The translations under genes were made by a program, and so were the position numbers. 64,000 nucleotides of DNA. Origin: Vibrio zhanjiangensis (lineage in GTDB: Bacteria > Pseudomonadota > Gammaproteobacteria > Enterobacterales > Vibrionaceae). The stretch spans positions 1 through 64,000 of the forward strand of contig NZ_BSPW01000036.1 in NCBI RefSeq assembly GCF_030161235.1, read 5' to 3'. This document shows, piece by piece, positions 1 through 8,162 of the stretch (positions are counted from its first letter, which is position 1; every line of letters starts with the position of its first letter). Under the pieces are notes generated by a model that was given only the letters and a program-made list of their open reading frames with translations, was not told the origin of the DNA and did no database searches.

Positions 1-202
1 GCCGAAGCTATTATGCGGTATTAGCCATCGTTTCCAATGGTTATCCCCCACATCAGGGCAATTCCCCAGGCATTACTCACCCGTCCGCCGCTCGACGCCG
101 TTAACGTCACCCGAAGGGTCAGTTAACTCGTTTCCGCTCGACTTGCATGTGTTAGGCCTGCCGCCAGCGTTCAATCTGAGCCATGATCAAACTCTTCAAT
201 TA
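1..202 (-). rRNA. 16S ribosomal RNA, 5' end (partial)
   Basis: The complement of the first 200 bases begins with the conserved 16S start (AATTGAAGAGTTTGATCATGG) and continues into helix and V1 sequence typical of Vibrionaceae. Only the 5' end lies in the window; the gene runs off the left edge. The mature 5' end is placed at about 202 by alignment to the E. coli start, which I recall rather than computed. It lies downstream of clpB in the same direction, an arrangement also found at one rRNA operon of E. coli. Confidence 0.97.
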
Positions 203-364
203 AAGTTTTGTGCATCTAAGATGCGGCTCAATGAATACTGATAACATTACTGTGTAATGTTGAATTGACTGTGCCGGTATTACTACCGATTGGTCACTCA
301 GTTCATTGATAAATCTTTTGGATTATCATCAACGAGTGCCCACACAGATTGATAGGTTTATATT

Positions 365-375
365 TTTAAAGAGCA
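365..375 (-). promoter_or_regulatory. boxA-like antitermination site of the rrn leader
   Basis: The complement reads TGCTCTTTAAA, a close match to the E. coli rrn boxA (TGCTCTTTAACA). It sits about 165 bp before the 16S start, downstream of both promoters, as expected for Nus-dependent antitermination of rRNA transcription. Confidence 0.75.
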
Positions 376-406
376 GCGTTATGAGCAAAACTCACAACGG
401 ACGGCT

Positions 407-435
407 ATTCTAGCGAGATAAAGTTGAGTGTCAAG
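407..435 (-). promoter_or_regulatory. rrn P2-like promoter
   Basis: On the minus strand TTGACA (430-435) is followed after exactly 17 bp by TAGAAT (407-412), then a GC-rich discriminator (AGCCGTCC). This is a strong sigma-70 promoter reading into the rRNA leader, and it is the nearer of the two to 16S. Confidence 0.8.
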
Positions 436-522
436 CACTTTTCTTTACTTTTCTGTAGGTTAGCTTTTATTTGGCTAACAGCCGTTTGTTGTCAGCGCTT
501 TATGTCCTGACAACGAGAGCGA

Positions 523-550
523 ATTATAGGGATCTATTTCGAGAGCACAA
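523..550 (-). promoter_or_regulatory. rrn P1-like promoter
   Basis: On the minus strand a perfect TATAAT (523-528) is preceded at 16 bp by TTGTGC (545-550) and followed by a C/G-containing discriminator. It lies about 115 bp upstream of the second promoter, close to the usual P1-P2 spacing. The upstream A/T-rich stretch (551-590) could be an UP element. P1 promoters of this kind normally respond to growth rate and ppGpp, which is inferred here. Confidence 0.65.
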
Positions 551-627
551 GAGAAAAACAGCAAAAAATTCTTTTTAATGCATCACTCGCTCAAAATTCA
601 ACCTAAATGAAATTAAAATAGACGATA

Positions 628-647
628 AGAGGGCTAACTCGCCCTCT
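628..647 (-). terminator. Possible clpB terminator
   Basis: AGAGGGC and GCCCTCT form a 7-bp stem around a 6-nt loop, 15 bp beyond the clpB stop. The following tract on the minus strand is only moderately T-rich, so termination may be partial. Confidence 0.5.
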
Positions 648-661
648 ATCAAAGCTCACTT

Positions 662-3235
662 TTATTGCTGAGCGACTATCTCATCCTTGCTAACCGACAA
701 TTTAATAGGTTTGTCGGGTACGACCTTACCAGCAAGGATTGCTTTCGCAAGTGGATTTTCAACGCTTTGCTGAATAGCTCGTTTTAGTGGCCGCGCACCA
801 AATACAGGATCAAACCCAACTTGAGCAATAAGCTCTAAGGCCTTGTCTGTAACTTGCAGTTTATAGCCACCTTCTTCCATACGCTTAGACAATCTATCCA
901 ATTGAATTGATGCGATAGATTTAATATGGTCTTGAGCGAGCGGATGAAAGACAACACTTTCGTCAACTCGATTAAGAAACTCAGGACGAAAATGTTTGTT
1001 GACGACCTCCATCACCTGCTCTTTCATTCCTTGGTAGTCAAGTGAGCCAAAATTTTCTTGAATTCTTGCCGAGCCCAAGTTAGACGTCATAATCACTACG
1101 GTATTACGAAAATCAACCGTTCTTCCTTGTCCATCGGTCAGTCTGCCGTCATCTAAAACTTGCAATAGTATATTGAAAACATCTGGATGAGCTTTCTCGA
1201 CTTCATCTAACAAAATAACTGAGTAAGGTTTTCTTCTTACCGCTTCGGTTATATAACCACCTTCTTCATACCCTACATACCCAGGAGGCGCACCAACTAG
1301 TCTAGCAACCGAATGTTTTTCCATAAACTCCGACATATCAATACGAACCATAGCGTCTTCACTGTCAAATAGGAAATTCGCCAATGTCTTGCAAAGCTCC
1401 GTTTTACCAACGCCTGTAGGCCCCAAAAATAGAAACGAACCAATCGGCTTATTGGGATCTGACAGCCCCGCCCTGCTGCGGCGAATAGCATTAGAGACGA
1501 CTTCTACTGCTTCTGTTTGCCCGATCACGCGTTTGTGAAGCACTTTCTCCATTCGCAGTAATTTCTCTTTCTCAGCTTCAAGCATCTTCGATACTGGAAT
1601 ACCCGTCTGCTTAGAAAGCACTTCAGCAATTTCATTGTCAGTGACTTTATTGCGCAGCAACGTCATCTCCTGCATTTCAGCCTGAGTCGCGAGATCCAGC
1701 TGTTTTTCTAGTTCAGGAATGCGGCCATATTGAAGCTCAGACATTCGATTGAGGTCTCCAGCTCGGCGGGCAAAATCCATATCTAGTCGTGCTTGTTCAA
1801 GTTCACTTTTTATGTGCTGTGTACCTGATAACGCGGCTTTCTCAGCATTCCAAACCTCTTCGAGCTCGGCAAAGGCCCGTTCTTTATCTTGCAACTCTTC
1901 ATTAAGGTTGAAAAGACGCTTTTCACTTGCTTCATCATGCTCATTGGTTAATGCTTGCTGCTCTATCTTGAGCTGGATAATTTTCCGCTCAAGTTTGTCC
2001 AATGATTCTGGTTTAGAGTCGATTTGCATTCTTATGCTAGATGCAGCTTCATCAATTAAATCTATGGCTTTATCCGGTAACTGACGATCAGAGATGTATC
2101 GATGAGATAAACTTGCAGCCGCAACAATCGCGGGATCGGTTATTTCGACGTGATGGTGGAGCTCATAACGCTCCTTCAAACCGCGTAAGATTGCTACCGT
2201 GTCCTCTACAGAAGGTTCATCAACTAAAACTTTTTGGAAACGGCGCTCAAGTGCGGGATCTTTTTCTATATATTGTCGATATTCGTCTAATGTTGTAGCA
2301 CCAACACAGTGAAGTTCCCCTCTAGCCAAAGCGGGTTTGAGCATGTTTCCAGCATCCATCGAGCCTTCACCTTTACCCGCACCCACCATAGTGTGAATTT
2401 CATCGATGAAGAGAATAATGCTACCTTCTTCCTTAGATAATTCATTGAGCACCGACTTGAGACGCTCTTCAAACTCACCTCGGTATTTCGCCCCTGCGAC
2501 TAAAGCCCCCATATCAAGGGATAAAACCCGCTTGTTGCGAAGCCCCTCGGGTACTTCATTATTGATAATACGCTGAGCCAAACCTTCAACTATGGCTGTT
2601 TTTCCCACTCCGGGCTCACCGATGATGACAGGATTATTTTTGGTACGTCTTTGCAGTACTTGGATAGTGCGGCGAATTTCATCATCACGACCAATAACAG
2701 GGTCTAACTTACCCTGTTCAGCACGCTCTGTAAGATCAATAGTAAATTTTTCTAGCGCTTGACGAAGCTCTTCTGCATTAGGATCATCAACGGTTTGACC
2801 TCCTCGAATTTTATCAATTGCTGCACTTAGTTTGGCCTCAGTGAGCCCTAAGTCTTTAAGTAGCTCGCCTAGAGGTCCGCGGTCTTCAATTGCCGCAAGA
2901 AGGAAAACTTCTGAAGAGATATAAGCGTCTTGGCGTTTTTGCGCAACTTTGTCACAAAGGTTAAACAAAGTCCCCATGGAACTAGACAGCTGCACATCAC
3001 CCCCAATGCCACTGACTTTAGGCAGACGGTCGAGGATCTCACTTAACTTTGATCTTAAATGCGTCACATCAACATCAAGCATAGTGAGCAATGGCCGTAT
3101 TGGGCTGCCATTTTGGTCCATTAAAGCAACCATGAGATGGACTGGCTCAATGTATTGATGATCACGTCCTAACGCCAATGATTGAGCGTCAGATATCGCG
3201 ATTTGAAATTTGCTGGTGAACCTATCAAGACGCAT
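662..3235 (-). CDS. clpB: ATP-dependent disaggregase ClpB (Hsp104 family)
   Basis: ClpB is a cytoplasmic hexameric AAA+ chaperone that pulls polypeptides out of aggregates together with DnaK-DnaJ-GrpE. The 857-residue product has the full layout: a Clp N domain (residues 1-150), a first ATPase module with Walker A GEPGVGKT near 206 and Walker B ILFIDEIH, a long charged coiled-coil middle domain (about 410-525) and a second module with GPTGVGKT near 605 and [14 protein letters not shown]. The length equals that of the E. coli protein. The coiled coil separates it from ClpA and ClpC. The gene stands alone, with a heat-shock-type promoter at 3283-3312, and the 16S gene follows downstream. Identification is secure. 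Confidence 0.99.
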   Translation of the reverse strand: MRLDRFTSKFQIAISDAQSLALGRDHQYIEPVHLMVALMDQNGSPIRPLLTMLDVDVTHLRSKLSEILDRLPKVSGIGGDVQLSSSMGTLFNLCDKVAQKRQDAYISSEVFLLAAIEDRGPLGELLKDLGLTEAKLSAAIDKIRGGQTVDDPNAEELRQALEKFTIDLTERAEQGKLDPVIGRDDEIRRTIQVLQRRTKNNPVIIGEPGVGKTAIVEGLAQRIINNEVPEGLRNKRVLSLDMGALVAGAKYRGEFEERLKSVLNELSKEEGSIILFIDEIHTMVGAGKGEGSMDAGNMLKPALARGELHCVGATTLDEYRQYIEKDPALERRFQKVLVDEPSVEDTVAILRGLKERYELHHHVEITDPAIVAAASLSHRYISDRQLPDKAIDLIDEAASSIRMQIDSKPESLDKLERKIIQLKIEQQALTNEHDEASEKRLFNLNEELQDKERAFAELEEVWNAEKAALSGTQHIKSELEQARLDMDFARRAGDLNRMSELQYGRIPELEKQLDLATQAEMQEMTLLRNKVTDNEIAEVLSKQTGIPVSKMLEAEKEKLLRMEKVLHKRVIGQTEAVEVVSNAIRRSRAGLSDPNKPIGSFLFLGPTGVGKTELCKTLANFLFDSEDAMVRIDMSEFMEKHSVARLVGAPPGYVGYEEGGYITEAVRRKPYSVILLDEVEKAHPDVFNILLQVLDDGRLTDGQGRTVDFRNTVVIMTSNLGSARIQENFGSLDYQGMKEQVMEVVNKHFRPEFLNRVDESVVFHPLAQDHIKSIASIQLDRLSKRMEEGGYKLQVTDKALELIAQVGFDPVFGARPLKRAIQQSVENPLAKAILAGKVVPDKPIKLSVSKDEIVAQQ

Positions 3236-3282
3236 ATCTACCTTCCTAACCTTAACGAAGAAAACTCTTTTAGTCAGTATGA

Positions 3283-3312
3283 TAGATGGTTCCGCTGGCT
3301 GCGACTTTCAAG
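3283..3312 (-). promoter_or_regulatory. Sigma-32 (RpoH) heat-shock promoter of clpB
   Basis: On the minus strand CTTGAAA (3306-3312) is followed after 14 bp by AACCATCTA (3283-3291), close to the RpoH consensus CTTGAAA-N13/14-CCCCATNTA. It ends about 47 bp before the clpB start. clpB is a classical RpoH target, so motif and context agree. Confidence 0.78.
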
Positions 3313-3331
3313 GGCTACTAATTCGAAATTG

Positions 3332-4060
3332 CTATTTTTCTATCCAAATAAAAGTCGCTTGTCGACCTGTTATTCCATCCCGGCGATAGGAAAAAAAACG
3401 TTCTGGTTCTGAGTAAGTACACATATTGCTGTAATAAACACCACGCACACCAAGGCTATTTAACCTTTGAGTCACAAGTATATTCATATCCGCTAGCCAC
3501 TTATCGTGAACTTGAGTGGGTTTAAATGCCTGACTAGCAGATGAATTATGTGCGACAAAAGCATCAAAGACATCCTGACCAACTTCAAATGCAGAAGCAC
3601 TAATGGCTGGGCCTATCCATGCAATAACTTGTCCATCAAACTTAGCTAGCGCATTTTCAATGATACCATTGGCTAACCCTCTCCATCCCGCATGCACGGC
3701 GGCAACTTGAGTACCCAATGTGTCGGTCAACAATACGGGAAGGCAGTCAGCTGTCATCGCTGAACAAACCACCCCAACCTGTTTCGTGTATACGCCATCG
3801 GCATTTAACACGTCCTGACCGATGGCAGAAACTTCCAATACTGTCGTAGAGTGAGTCTGATTTAACCATATTGGATCGTCTGGCATTGCTGAATGCTCCG
3901 CTAGCCAACGACGATTAAGCTTTACATGGTCCAAATCATCCCCAACATGCCCCCCTAAGTTTAGGCCTTTGTATACGCCGCTAGAAAAACCCTCATTTCG
4001 AGTCGAAGAAAAAGCTTTAACATTCTTAGGCGCTGGCCAGTTGGGAACAATCATCTCCAT
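3332..4060 (-). CDS. pgeF: Peptidoglycan editing factor / laccase-domain protein (YfiH family)
   Basis: This is a DUF152/YfiH family protein. In E. coli the family member removes wrongly incorporated serine from UDP-MurNAc precursors, and relatives were first described as polyphenol oxidases or purine nucleoside enzymes. Visible family marks include the N-terminal VPNWP, the SSTRNEG stretch, AMTADCLPV (metal-ligand Cys) and AAVHAGWRGL (metal-ligand His). I place the start at 4060 (MEMIVPNWP), preceded by GAGGAAG. An ATG further upstream would overlap rluD by 35 bases and add residues the family lacks. The gene begins one base after the rluD stop, so the two are probably cotranscribed and translationally coupled, the usual rluD-yfiH arrangement. 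Confidence 0.9.
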   Translation of the reverse strand: MEMIVPNWPAPKNVKAFSSTRNEGFSSGVYKGLNLGGHVGDDLDHVKLNRRWLAEHSAMPDDPIWLNQTHSTTVLEVSAIGQDVLNADGVYTKQVGVVCSAMTADCLPVLLTDTLGTQVAAVHAGWRGLANGIIENALAKFDGQVIAWIGPAISASAFEVGQDVFDAFVAHNSSASQAFKPTQVHDKWLADMNILVTQRLNSLGVRGVYYSNMCTYSEPERFFSYRRDGITGRQATFIWIEK

Positions 4061-4061
4061 A

Positions 4062-5039
4062 CTACATATCTTCCTCAATGCCGTGGTCTTGAGCATCTGT
4101 ACGCAAAGCTTGTGTCATCACGACCATATCTTGAGGTACAGGCGCATGAAACTCTAGCTCCTCTCCCGATATAGGGTGCTCGAATTTTAGCATCACGGCA
4201 TGCAGAGCTTGGCGGTCAAACTGACGTATCATAGTGGCTAACTCTTCAGAAGCTCCGGCTGGAATCCTCGCACGACCACCATAAGCTGCATCACCCAACA
4301 GGGGATGTTGAAGATAGGCCATATGAACACGAATCTGGTGAGTACGACCTGTTTCTAACCGTAAACGAATGCGTGTATGTTCACGAAAGTGCTCTGCAAC
4401 GCGATAATGTGTTACTGCAGGTTTACCCATTGGACTGACAGCCATTAAGGTTCTTTTCGTTGAGTGACGTCCAATTGGTTGTTCGACTCGTCCCCCAGCC
4501 GTCATACGGCCAATGGCAATGGCTTCATATTCTCGAGTAATATTGCGCTTTTGCAACGCTCTCACCAGACGTGTCTGAGCGGGGACCGTTTTAGCAACGA
4601 CCATTAAACCTGTCGTATCTTTATCAAGACGATGCACAATACCAGCACGAGGCACTTCCGCAATATCTGGGTAGTGATACAACAACGCATTCAAAACCGT
4701 GCCATCGGGTGTTCCTGCTCCAGGATGAACAACAAAATCACGTGGTTTGTTGATCACAATAATATCGTCATCTTCATAAACGATATCCAATGCAATGTCC
4801 TGCGCTTCCCAACGCTCTTCGTCTTCTAATTCAGCTTGTAGTGTAACAATTTCCCCCCCCATCACTTTTGTGCGAGGTTTAATGACGACTTCTCCATTAA
4901 CCTGAACTTTGCCATCCAACAACCATTCTTTAAGACGAGAACGCGAAAAATCGGCGAATAATTCTGCAATTGCTTGGTCAAGGCGCTGACCCAATTGACT
5001 ATCTTTTACTGTATTACTTAATTCAATCTGCTGAGCCAT
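4062..5039 (-). CDS. rluD: 23S rRNA pseudouridine(1911/1915/1917) synthase RluD
   Basis: RluD converts three uridines of helix 69 in 23S rRNA to pseudouridine. The 325-residue product starts with an S4 RNA-binding domain (about 15-75) and carries the RluA-family catalytic motif HRLDKDTTG with the nucleophile at Asp139, the same number as in E. coli. It also has RLETGRTHQIRVH and the C-terminal motif typical of the family. It is divergent from bamD across a 129-bp gap, the conserved bamD/rluD/pgeF order of gammaproteobacteria, and it is followed directly by pgeF. Confidence 0.97.
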   Translation of the reverse strand: MAQQIELSNTVKDSQLGQRLDQAIAELFADFSRSRLKEWLLDGKVQVNGEVVIKPRTKVMGGEIVTLQAELEDEERWEAQDIALDIVYEDDDIIVINKPRDFVVHPGAGTPDGTVLNALLYHYPDIAEVPRAGIVHRLDKDTTGLMVVAKTVPAQTRLVRALQKRNITREYEAIAIGRMTAGGRVEQPIGRHSTKRTLMAVSPMGKPAVTHYRVAEHFREHTRIRLRLETGRTHQIRVHMAYLQHPLLGDAAYGGRARIPAGASEELATMIRQFDRQALHAVMLKFEHPISGEELEFHAPVPQDMVVMTQALRTDAQDHGIEEDM

Positions 5040-5042
5040 ATC

Positions 5043-5070
5043 GAACTTTTTTAAAAACTGTGGGACTAAT
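5043..5070 (+). promoter_or_regulatory. Possible sigma-E promoter of bamD
   Basis: GAACTT (5043-5048) and ACTAAT (5065-5070) are 16 bp apart, resembling the RpoE pattern GGAACTT-N16-TCTGA. The -10 match is weak. The call leans on bamD being an envelope-stress gene in E. coli. Confidence 0.3.
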
Positions 5071-5168
5071 TGCCACTAGTGTGGAAGAATATTGCTCCAT
5101 TGTATCTGCTACCGACCCAAAAGTAACGGAAGCGAAAAAATATTTATCTCAAGGAACCGAATCCTGAC

Positions 5169-5894
5169 ATGAAAAAGCATACTTTATCTGGCTTATTGGC
5201 ATTATCTGTATTAGTTGGCTGCTCAAGCAGCGATGAGATTGTTCCAGATATTCCACCTTCAGAATTATATTCTGAAGCACAAGTATCTTTACAAAGTGGC
5301 AATTGGTTATCAGCAATCGATAAATTAGAAGCTTTGGACTCTCGATATCCATTTGGCGCCTATTCGGAGCAAGTTCAGCTAGACCTTATATATGCTTATT
5401 ACAAAAATGACGATTTAGCACTAGGTTTAGCGACAATAGAACGCTTTTCTAGGCTCAATCCAACACACGAAAAACTGGATTGGGTTTTGTATATGCGCGG
5501 TTTAACCCATATGGCTCAAGATCGTAATTTCATGCATGACTTATTCAATGTAGATCGCAGTGATCGTGATCCTGAGCCTGTTAAAAAAGCCTTTGAAGAC
5601 TTCAAAAAGCTACTCGAACGTTACCCAAATAGTCCTTATGCCAAGGATGCCCAAAAACGCATGATCGCGTTAAAAAACCGCCTCGCCGATTACGATCTTG
5701 CTACCGCTGATTTTTATCTCCGCCGTGAAGCATGGATAGCCGCCATCAACCGCACACAAGAGTTACAAAAAACTTATCCAAATACAGAGGCTGCACTGAA
5801 ATCTCTTCATATTCAACTGGAGGCCTATCAAGAATTAGGACTAGAAGATGCGGTTAAACACACTCAACAATTAATAGAATTGAACTCCAGATAG
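5169..5894 (+). CDS. bamD: Outer-membrane assembly lipoprotein BamD
   Basis: BamD is the essential lipoprotein partner of BamA in the complex that inserts beta-barrel proteins into the outer membrane. The 241-residue product begins with a lipoprotein signal peptide (MKKHTLSGLL) and lipobox LVGC with the lipidated Cys at residue 18. The following Ser residues suggest outer-membrane sorting. The rest is a chain of TPR-type helices (SAIDKLEALDSRYPFG; DFKKLLERYPNSPYAKDA), matching the five-TPR BamD/ComL fold and length. It is divergent from rluD. A hairpin follows the stop codon. Confidence 0.96.
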   Translation: MKKHTLSGLLALSVLVGCSSSDEIVPDIPPSELYSEAQVSLQSGNWLSAIDKLEALDSRYPFGAYSEQVQLDLIYAYYKNDDLALGLATIERFSRLNPTHEKLDWVLYMRGLTHMAQDRNFMHDLFNVDRSDRDPEPVKKAFEDFKKLLERYPNSPYAKDAQKRMIALKNRLADYDLATADFYLRREAWIAAINRTQELQKTYPNTEAALKSLHIQLEAYQELGLEDAVKHTQQLIELNSR

Positions 5895-5903
5895 GATAAA
5901 TCT

Positions 5904-5941
5904 TGCCTTGATAGAAAGTTGACATGGGTTCTATCGAGGCA
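5904..5941. repeat. Inverted repeat after bamD
   Basis: TGCCTTGATAGAA (5904-5916) and TTCTATCGAGGCA (5929-5941) pair over 13 positions with one wobble, leaving a 12-nt loop, 9 bp after the bamD stop. There is no T tract, so it is either a transcript-end stabilising hairpin or a poor terminator. Confidence 0.55.
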
Positions 5942-6236
5942 CAACCTAGCCAAATATCCAATCAGGATGATGATATTGAGAAGGTGGTATATTTTTCAAT
6001 CGAGATGAAGTGCTAAAAAATCTATATTTTTTAGTTCGTTACGAGTCCAATCTAACAAGGTTAGATCTTCTTCACAAATCTTTTTTTCTGTCTAGCCACT
6101 CAGATCTAGATGTTGATCACGTTTGAATTCTCTCTCTCAATACGCACTTGGAATATTGACATTGGTCACATTATTTTGCTTACAGATAGGTAATCTGAAG
6201 TTAATCCACTAAGGGTGCTACAGAGGAAAAATATCT
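5942..6236. other. bamD-raiA intergenic region
   Basis: Together with the preceding hairpin this is a 342-bp gene-free gap, AT-rich. A TTGACA occurs at about 6157, but no convincing -10 follows at the right distance. It presumably carries the raiA promoter. No coding sequence is visible. Confidence 0.5.
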
Positions 6237-6566
6237 ATGAAAGTAAACATCACTGGCAAAAACATCGACATCACCTCTGCTATCCGAACTCATATAGAGA
6301 GTAAATTCAAGAAGTTAGAAAAATGGCAAGTTGACATTATCGGCTGCCAAGCTTGTTTTAGCGAAGAACCAAACAAGCAGATGAAATTTGAAGCTATCAT
6401 TACTGTGCCAAAAGGAAAGCTTGTCGCTTCTGCTGTTCACGAAGATCTGTATGCTGCTGTCAATGAAGTAGAGCAGAAACTTGAACGACAACTTAATAAG
6501 CTACGCCACAAGCCTGAAGCTAGGCGTGCTGAAAAACCCGAGCTAGAGGAAATTGAAACTGACTAG
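6237..6566 (+). CDS. raiA: Ribosome-associated inhibitor RaiA (YfiA, short HPF family)
   Basis: RaiA binds the 30S decoding channel in stationary phase or cold and blocks translation, keeping ribosomes as idle 70S particles. The 109-residue product has the beta-alpha fold signature of the family (NITGKNIDITSAIR at the start, KLEKW, HEDLYAAV) and ends in an acidic tail (ELEEIETD). The tail favours RaiA over the shorter HPF. AGAGGAAAA lies just upstream of the ATG. A strong terminator follows, then the pheA leader, which is the same raiA-pheL-pheA order as in E. coli. Confidence 0.93.
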   Translation: MKVNITGKNIDITSAIRTHIESKFKKLEKWQVDIIGCQACFSEEPNKQMKFEAIITVPKGKLVASAVHEDLYAAVNEVEQKLERQLNKLRHKPEARRAEKPELEEIETD

Positions 6567-6600
6567 TCTCATTGGCATTAGATTAGAATAGTAATCGGGA

Positions 6601-6627
6601 AAATAGCGCTTATGGCGCTATTTTTTT
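6601..6627 (+). terminator. raiA terminator
   Basis: AAATAGCGC and GCGCTATTT form a 9-bp stem with a 5-nt loop, followed by a run of T residues, 34 bp after the raiA stop. Confidence 0.85.
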
Positions 6628-6688
6628 GCTTGACGCTGATTGAACGCTTGCTTATTGTGTTAACGCCATCACAGCTAAGTTGATAAAT

Positions 6689-6736
6689 ATGATTCTAAAC
6701 CACCTGTTCTTTTTTGACTTCTTTTTTCTCCAATAA
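6689..6736 (+). CDS. pheL: pheA leader peptide PheL
   Basis: A 15-codon reading frame, M-I-L-N-H-L-F-F-F-D-F-F-F-L-Q, has six phenylalanine codons in two runs of three. This is the hallmark of the phe attenuator; the E. coli leader also carries two Phe runs. When charged tRNA-Phe is scarce, ribosomes should stall on these codons and let pheA transcription continue. The Shine-Dalgarno (around CTAAGTTG) is weak. The coding RNA can itself pair with 6759-6780, as expected for region 1 of an attenuator. It was not given as a gene by length-filtered prediction. Confidence 0.92.
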   Translation: MILNHLFFFDFFFLQ

Positions 6737-6810
6737 CACTGGAGGCGCTCTCGTTTGTGAAAGAAAAGTCAAAAACGAACAGGAAGCCTCCCATATGGGA
6801 GGCTTTTTTA
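6737..6810 (+). promoter_or_regulatory. Phenylalanine attenuator (antiterminator and terminator)
   Basis: Three mutually exclusive pairings are visible. The leader-peptide RNA (6706-6727) can pair with 6759-6780 (AAAGAAAAGTCAAAAACGAAC is its near complement). GGAGGC near 6742 can pair with GCCTCC at 6786-6791. A terminator forms between AAGCCTCCC (6784-6792) and GGGAGGCTT (6797-6805), with an ATAT loop and a T run. This is the architecture of ribosome-mediated attenuation. Confidence 0.88.
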
Positions 6811-6824
6811 ATGAGGACAATAAG

Positions 6825-8003
6825 ATGACTGAACAAAAATACTCACTCGATGATATTCGCTTGCGTTTAAACGAGTTGGACGACGAACTGCTAAAACTCT
6901 TATCTGAGAGAAGGCAAATGAGTATTGAAGTCGCCAAGAGCAAAGTTCAAACATCTAAACCTGTACGTGATGCCGCTCGTGAGCAACAACTCTTGGTAAA
7001 ACTCATCACTGCGGGACGAGAAAAATATGACCTTGACGCCCAGTACATCACAAAACTATTCCATACTATTATTGAAGACTCTGTCTTACTTCAACAATCT
7101 TATCTGCAAAACCTTGCCAATCCAGAACTCAGTCGTAAACCCCTAGCCAGAGTTGCATTTTTGGGCGCCAAAGGCTCGTACTCTCACCTCGCAAGCCTAG
7201 AGTATTTCAGCCGCAAAAATACAGAGCTCATCGAGCTTAACTGCCAGCACTTTAAAGAAGTGGCTCAAACGGTTGAGTCTGGCCATGCGGATTATGGTGT
7301 TCTTCCAATTGAAAATACCAGTTCAGGCTCGATCAATGAGGTATATGATCTTCTGCAACATACGACTTTGCATATCGTCGGTGAAATGATTTTGCCGATA
7401 GAGCACTGTCTAGTGGCCACTTCAGACATTCGTATAGAGGATATAAAAACCCTCTACTCGCACCCTCAACCACATCAACAATGTAGTGAGTTTTTGAGTC
7501 GACTAAAAGATATCACGCTTGAGTCCTGCACTAGCACCGCTGACGCAATGAAAAAAGTAAAAGAAATCAATAGAAAAGATGTGGCTGCCATTGGACATGC
7601 GGCAAGTGGAAAACTCTATGGGCTACAACCTATTCAAAGCAATATTGCCAACCAAACAGAGAATCATACTCGCTTTATCATAGTGGCAAGAAAACCTGTT
7701 GAAGTATCAACACAAATCCCAGCTAAAACAACATTAATAATGTCGACATCCCAAGAAGCAGGGTCCTTAGTTGCGACTTTGTTAGTGCTTCAAAAATATG
7801 ACATTAATATGAGTAAACTTGAGTCTAGGCCTATTATGGGAAATCCATGGGAAGAAATGTTTTATGTCGATTTGGAAGCACACCTTACATCTGAGCAAAT
7901 GCAACATGCGCTACAGGAATTAACAAAGTTGACTAAGCACCTAAAAGTTTTAGGCTGCTATCCAAGTGAAAATGTTTCCCCTACAAAAATTAAAAACCAA
8001 TAA
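6825..8003 (+). CDS. pheA: Bifunctional chorismate mutase / prephenate dehydratase (P-protein)
   Basis: PheA turns chorismate into prephenate and then phenylpyruvate, the committed branch to phenylalanine. The 392-residue product has an N-terminal AroQ chorismate mutase helix bundle (LDDIRLRLNELDDELLKLL), a prephenate dehydratase domain (GAKGSYSHLAS; IENTSSGSINEV; NHTRF) and a C-terminal ACT domain with ESRP, the phenylalanine-binding motif for feedback inhibition. I place the start at 6825, after GAGGACAATAAG. A longer in-frame extension to 6714 would run through the attenuator terminator. Expression is controlled by the upstream leader and terminator. Confidence 0.97.
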   Translation: MTEQKYSLDDIRLRLNELDDELLKLLSERRQMSIEVAKSKVQTSKPVRDAAREQQLLVKLITAGREKYDLDAQYITKLFHTIIEDSVLLQQSYLQNLANPELSRKPLARVAFLGAKGSYSHLASLEYFSRKNTELIELNCQHFKEVAQTVESGHADYGVLPIENTSSGSINEVYDLLQHTTLHIVGEMILPIEHCLVATSDIRIEDIKTLYSHPQPHQQCSEFLSRLKDITLESCTSTADAMKKVKEINRKDVAAIGHAASGKLYGLQPIQSNIANQTENHTRFIIVARKPVEVSTQIPAKTTLIMSTSQEAGSLVATLLVLQKYDINMSKLESRPIMGNPWEEMFYVDLEAHLTSEQMQHALQELTKLTKHLKVLGCYPSENVSPTKIKNQ

Positions 8004-8033
8004 AAAAGGAATATAGATCAAATAAATAACTTC

Positions 8034-8107
8034 AAATGACTGACACTGATCAGAAAAATAATTAATATAATCACATTAGTTGCATATAAATGTAGTGTCA
8101 GTCATTT
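8034..8107. repeat. Perfect 14-bp inverted repeat upstream of nspS
   Basis: AAATGACTGACACT (8034-8047) is exactly mirrored by AGTGTCAGTCATTT (8094-8107), separated by 46 bp of AT-rich sequence that contains a TATAAT at 8066-8071. It fills the pheA-nspS gap. The loop is too long for an ordinary terminator and no T run follows. A dimeric regulator site flanking the promoter is an inference. Confidence 0.8.
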
Positions 8108-8162
8108 TGGACATGTCATTTAAAGCGAGTTTTTTGGAGCGTTATGGAGCTTCCCGTTTGAC

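Larger units (their letters stand above)
203..661 (-). other. rrn leader and promoter region
   Basis: This 459-bp gap between clpB and the 16S gene holds two promoter-like elements reading toward 16S, a boxA-like antitermination site and, next to clpB, a possible terminator. Each has its own entry. No coding sequence is visible. Confidence 0.8.

Noticed and set aside
6714-6824. N-terminal extension of PheA by 37 residues
   Set aside because: The extension would be translated through the attenuator and its terminator. The real start has a good ribosome site and matches the family start.
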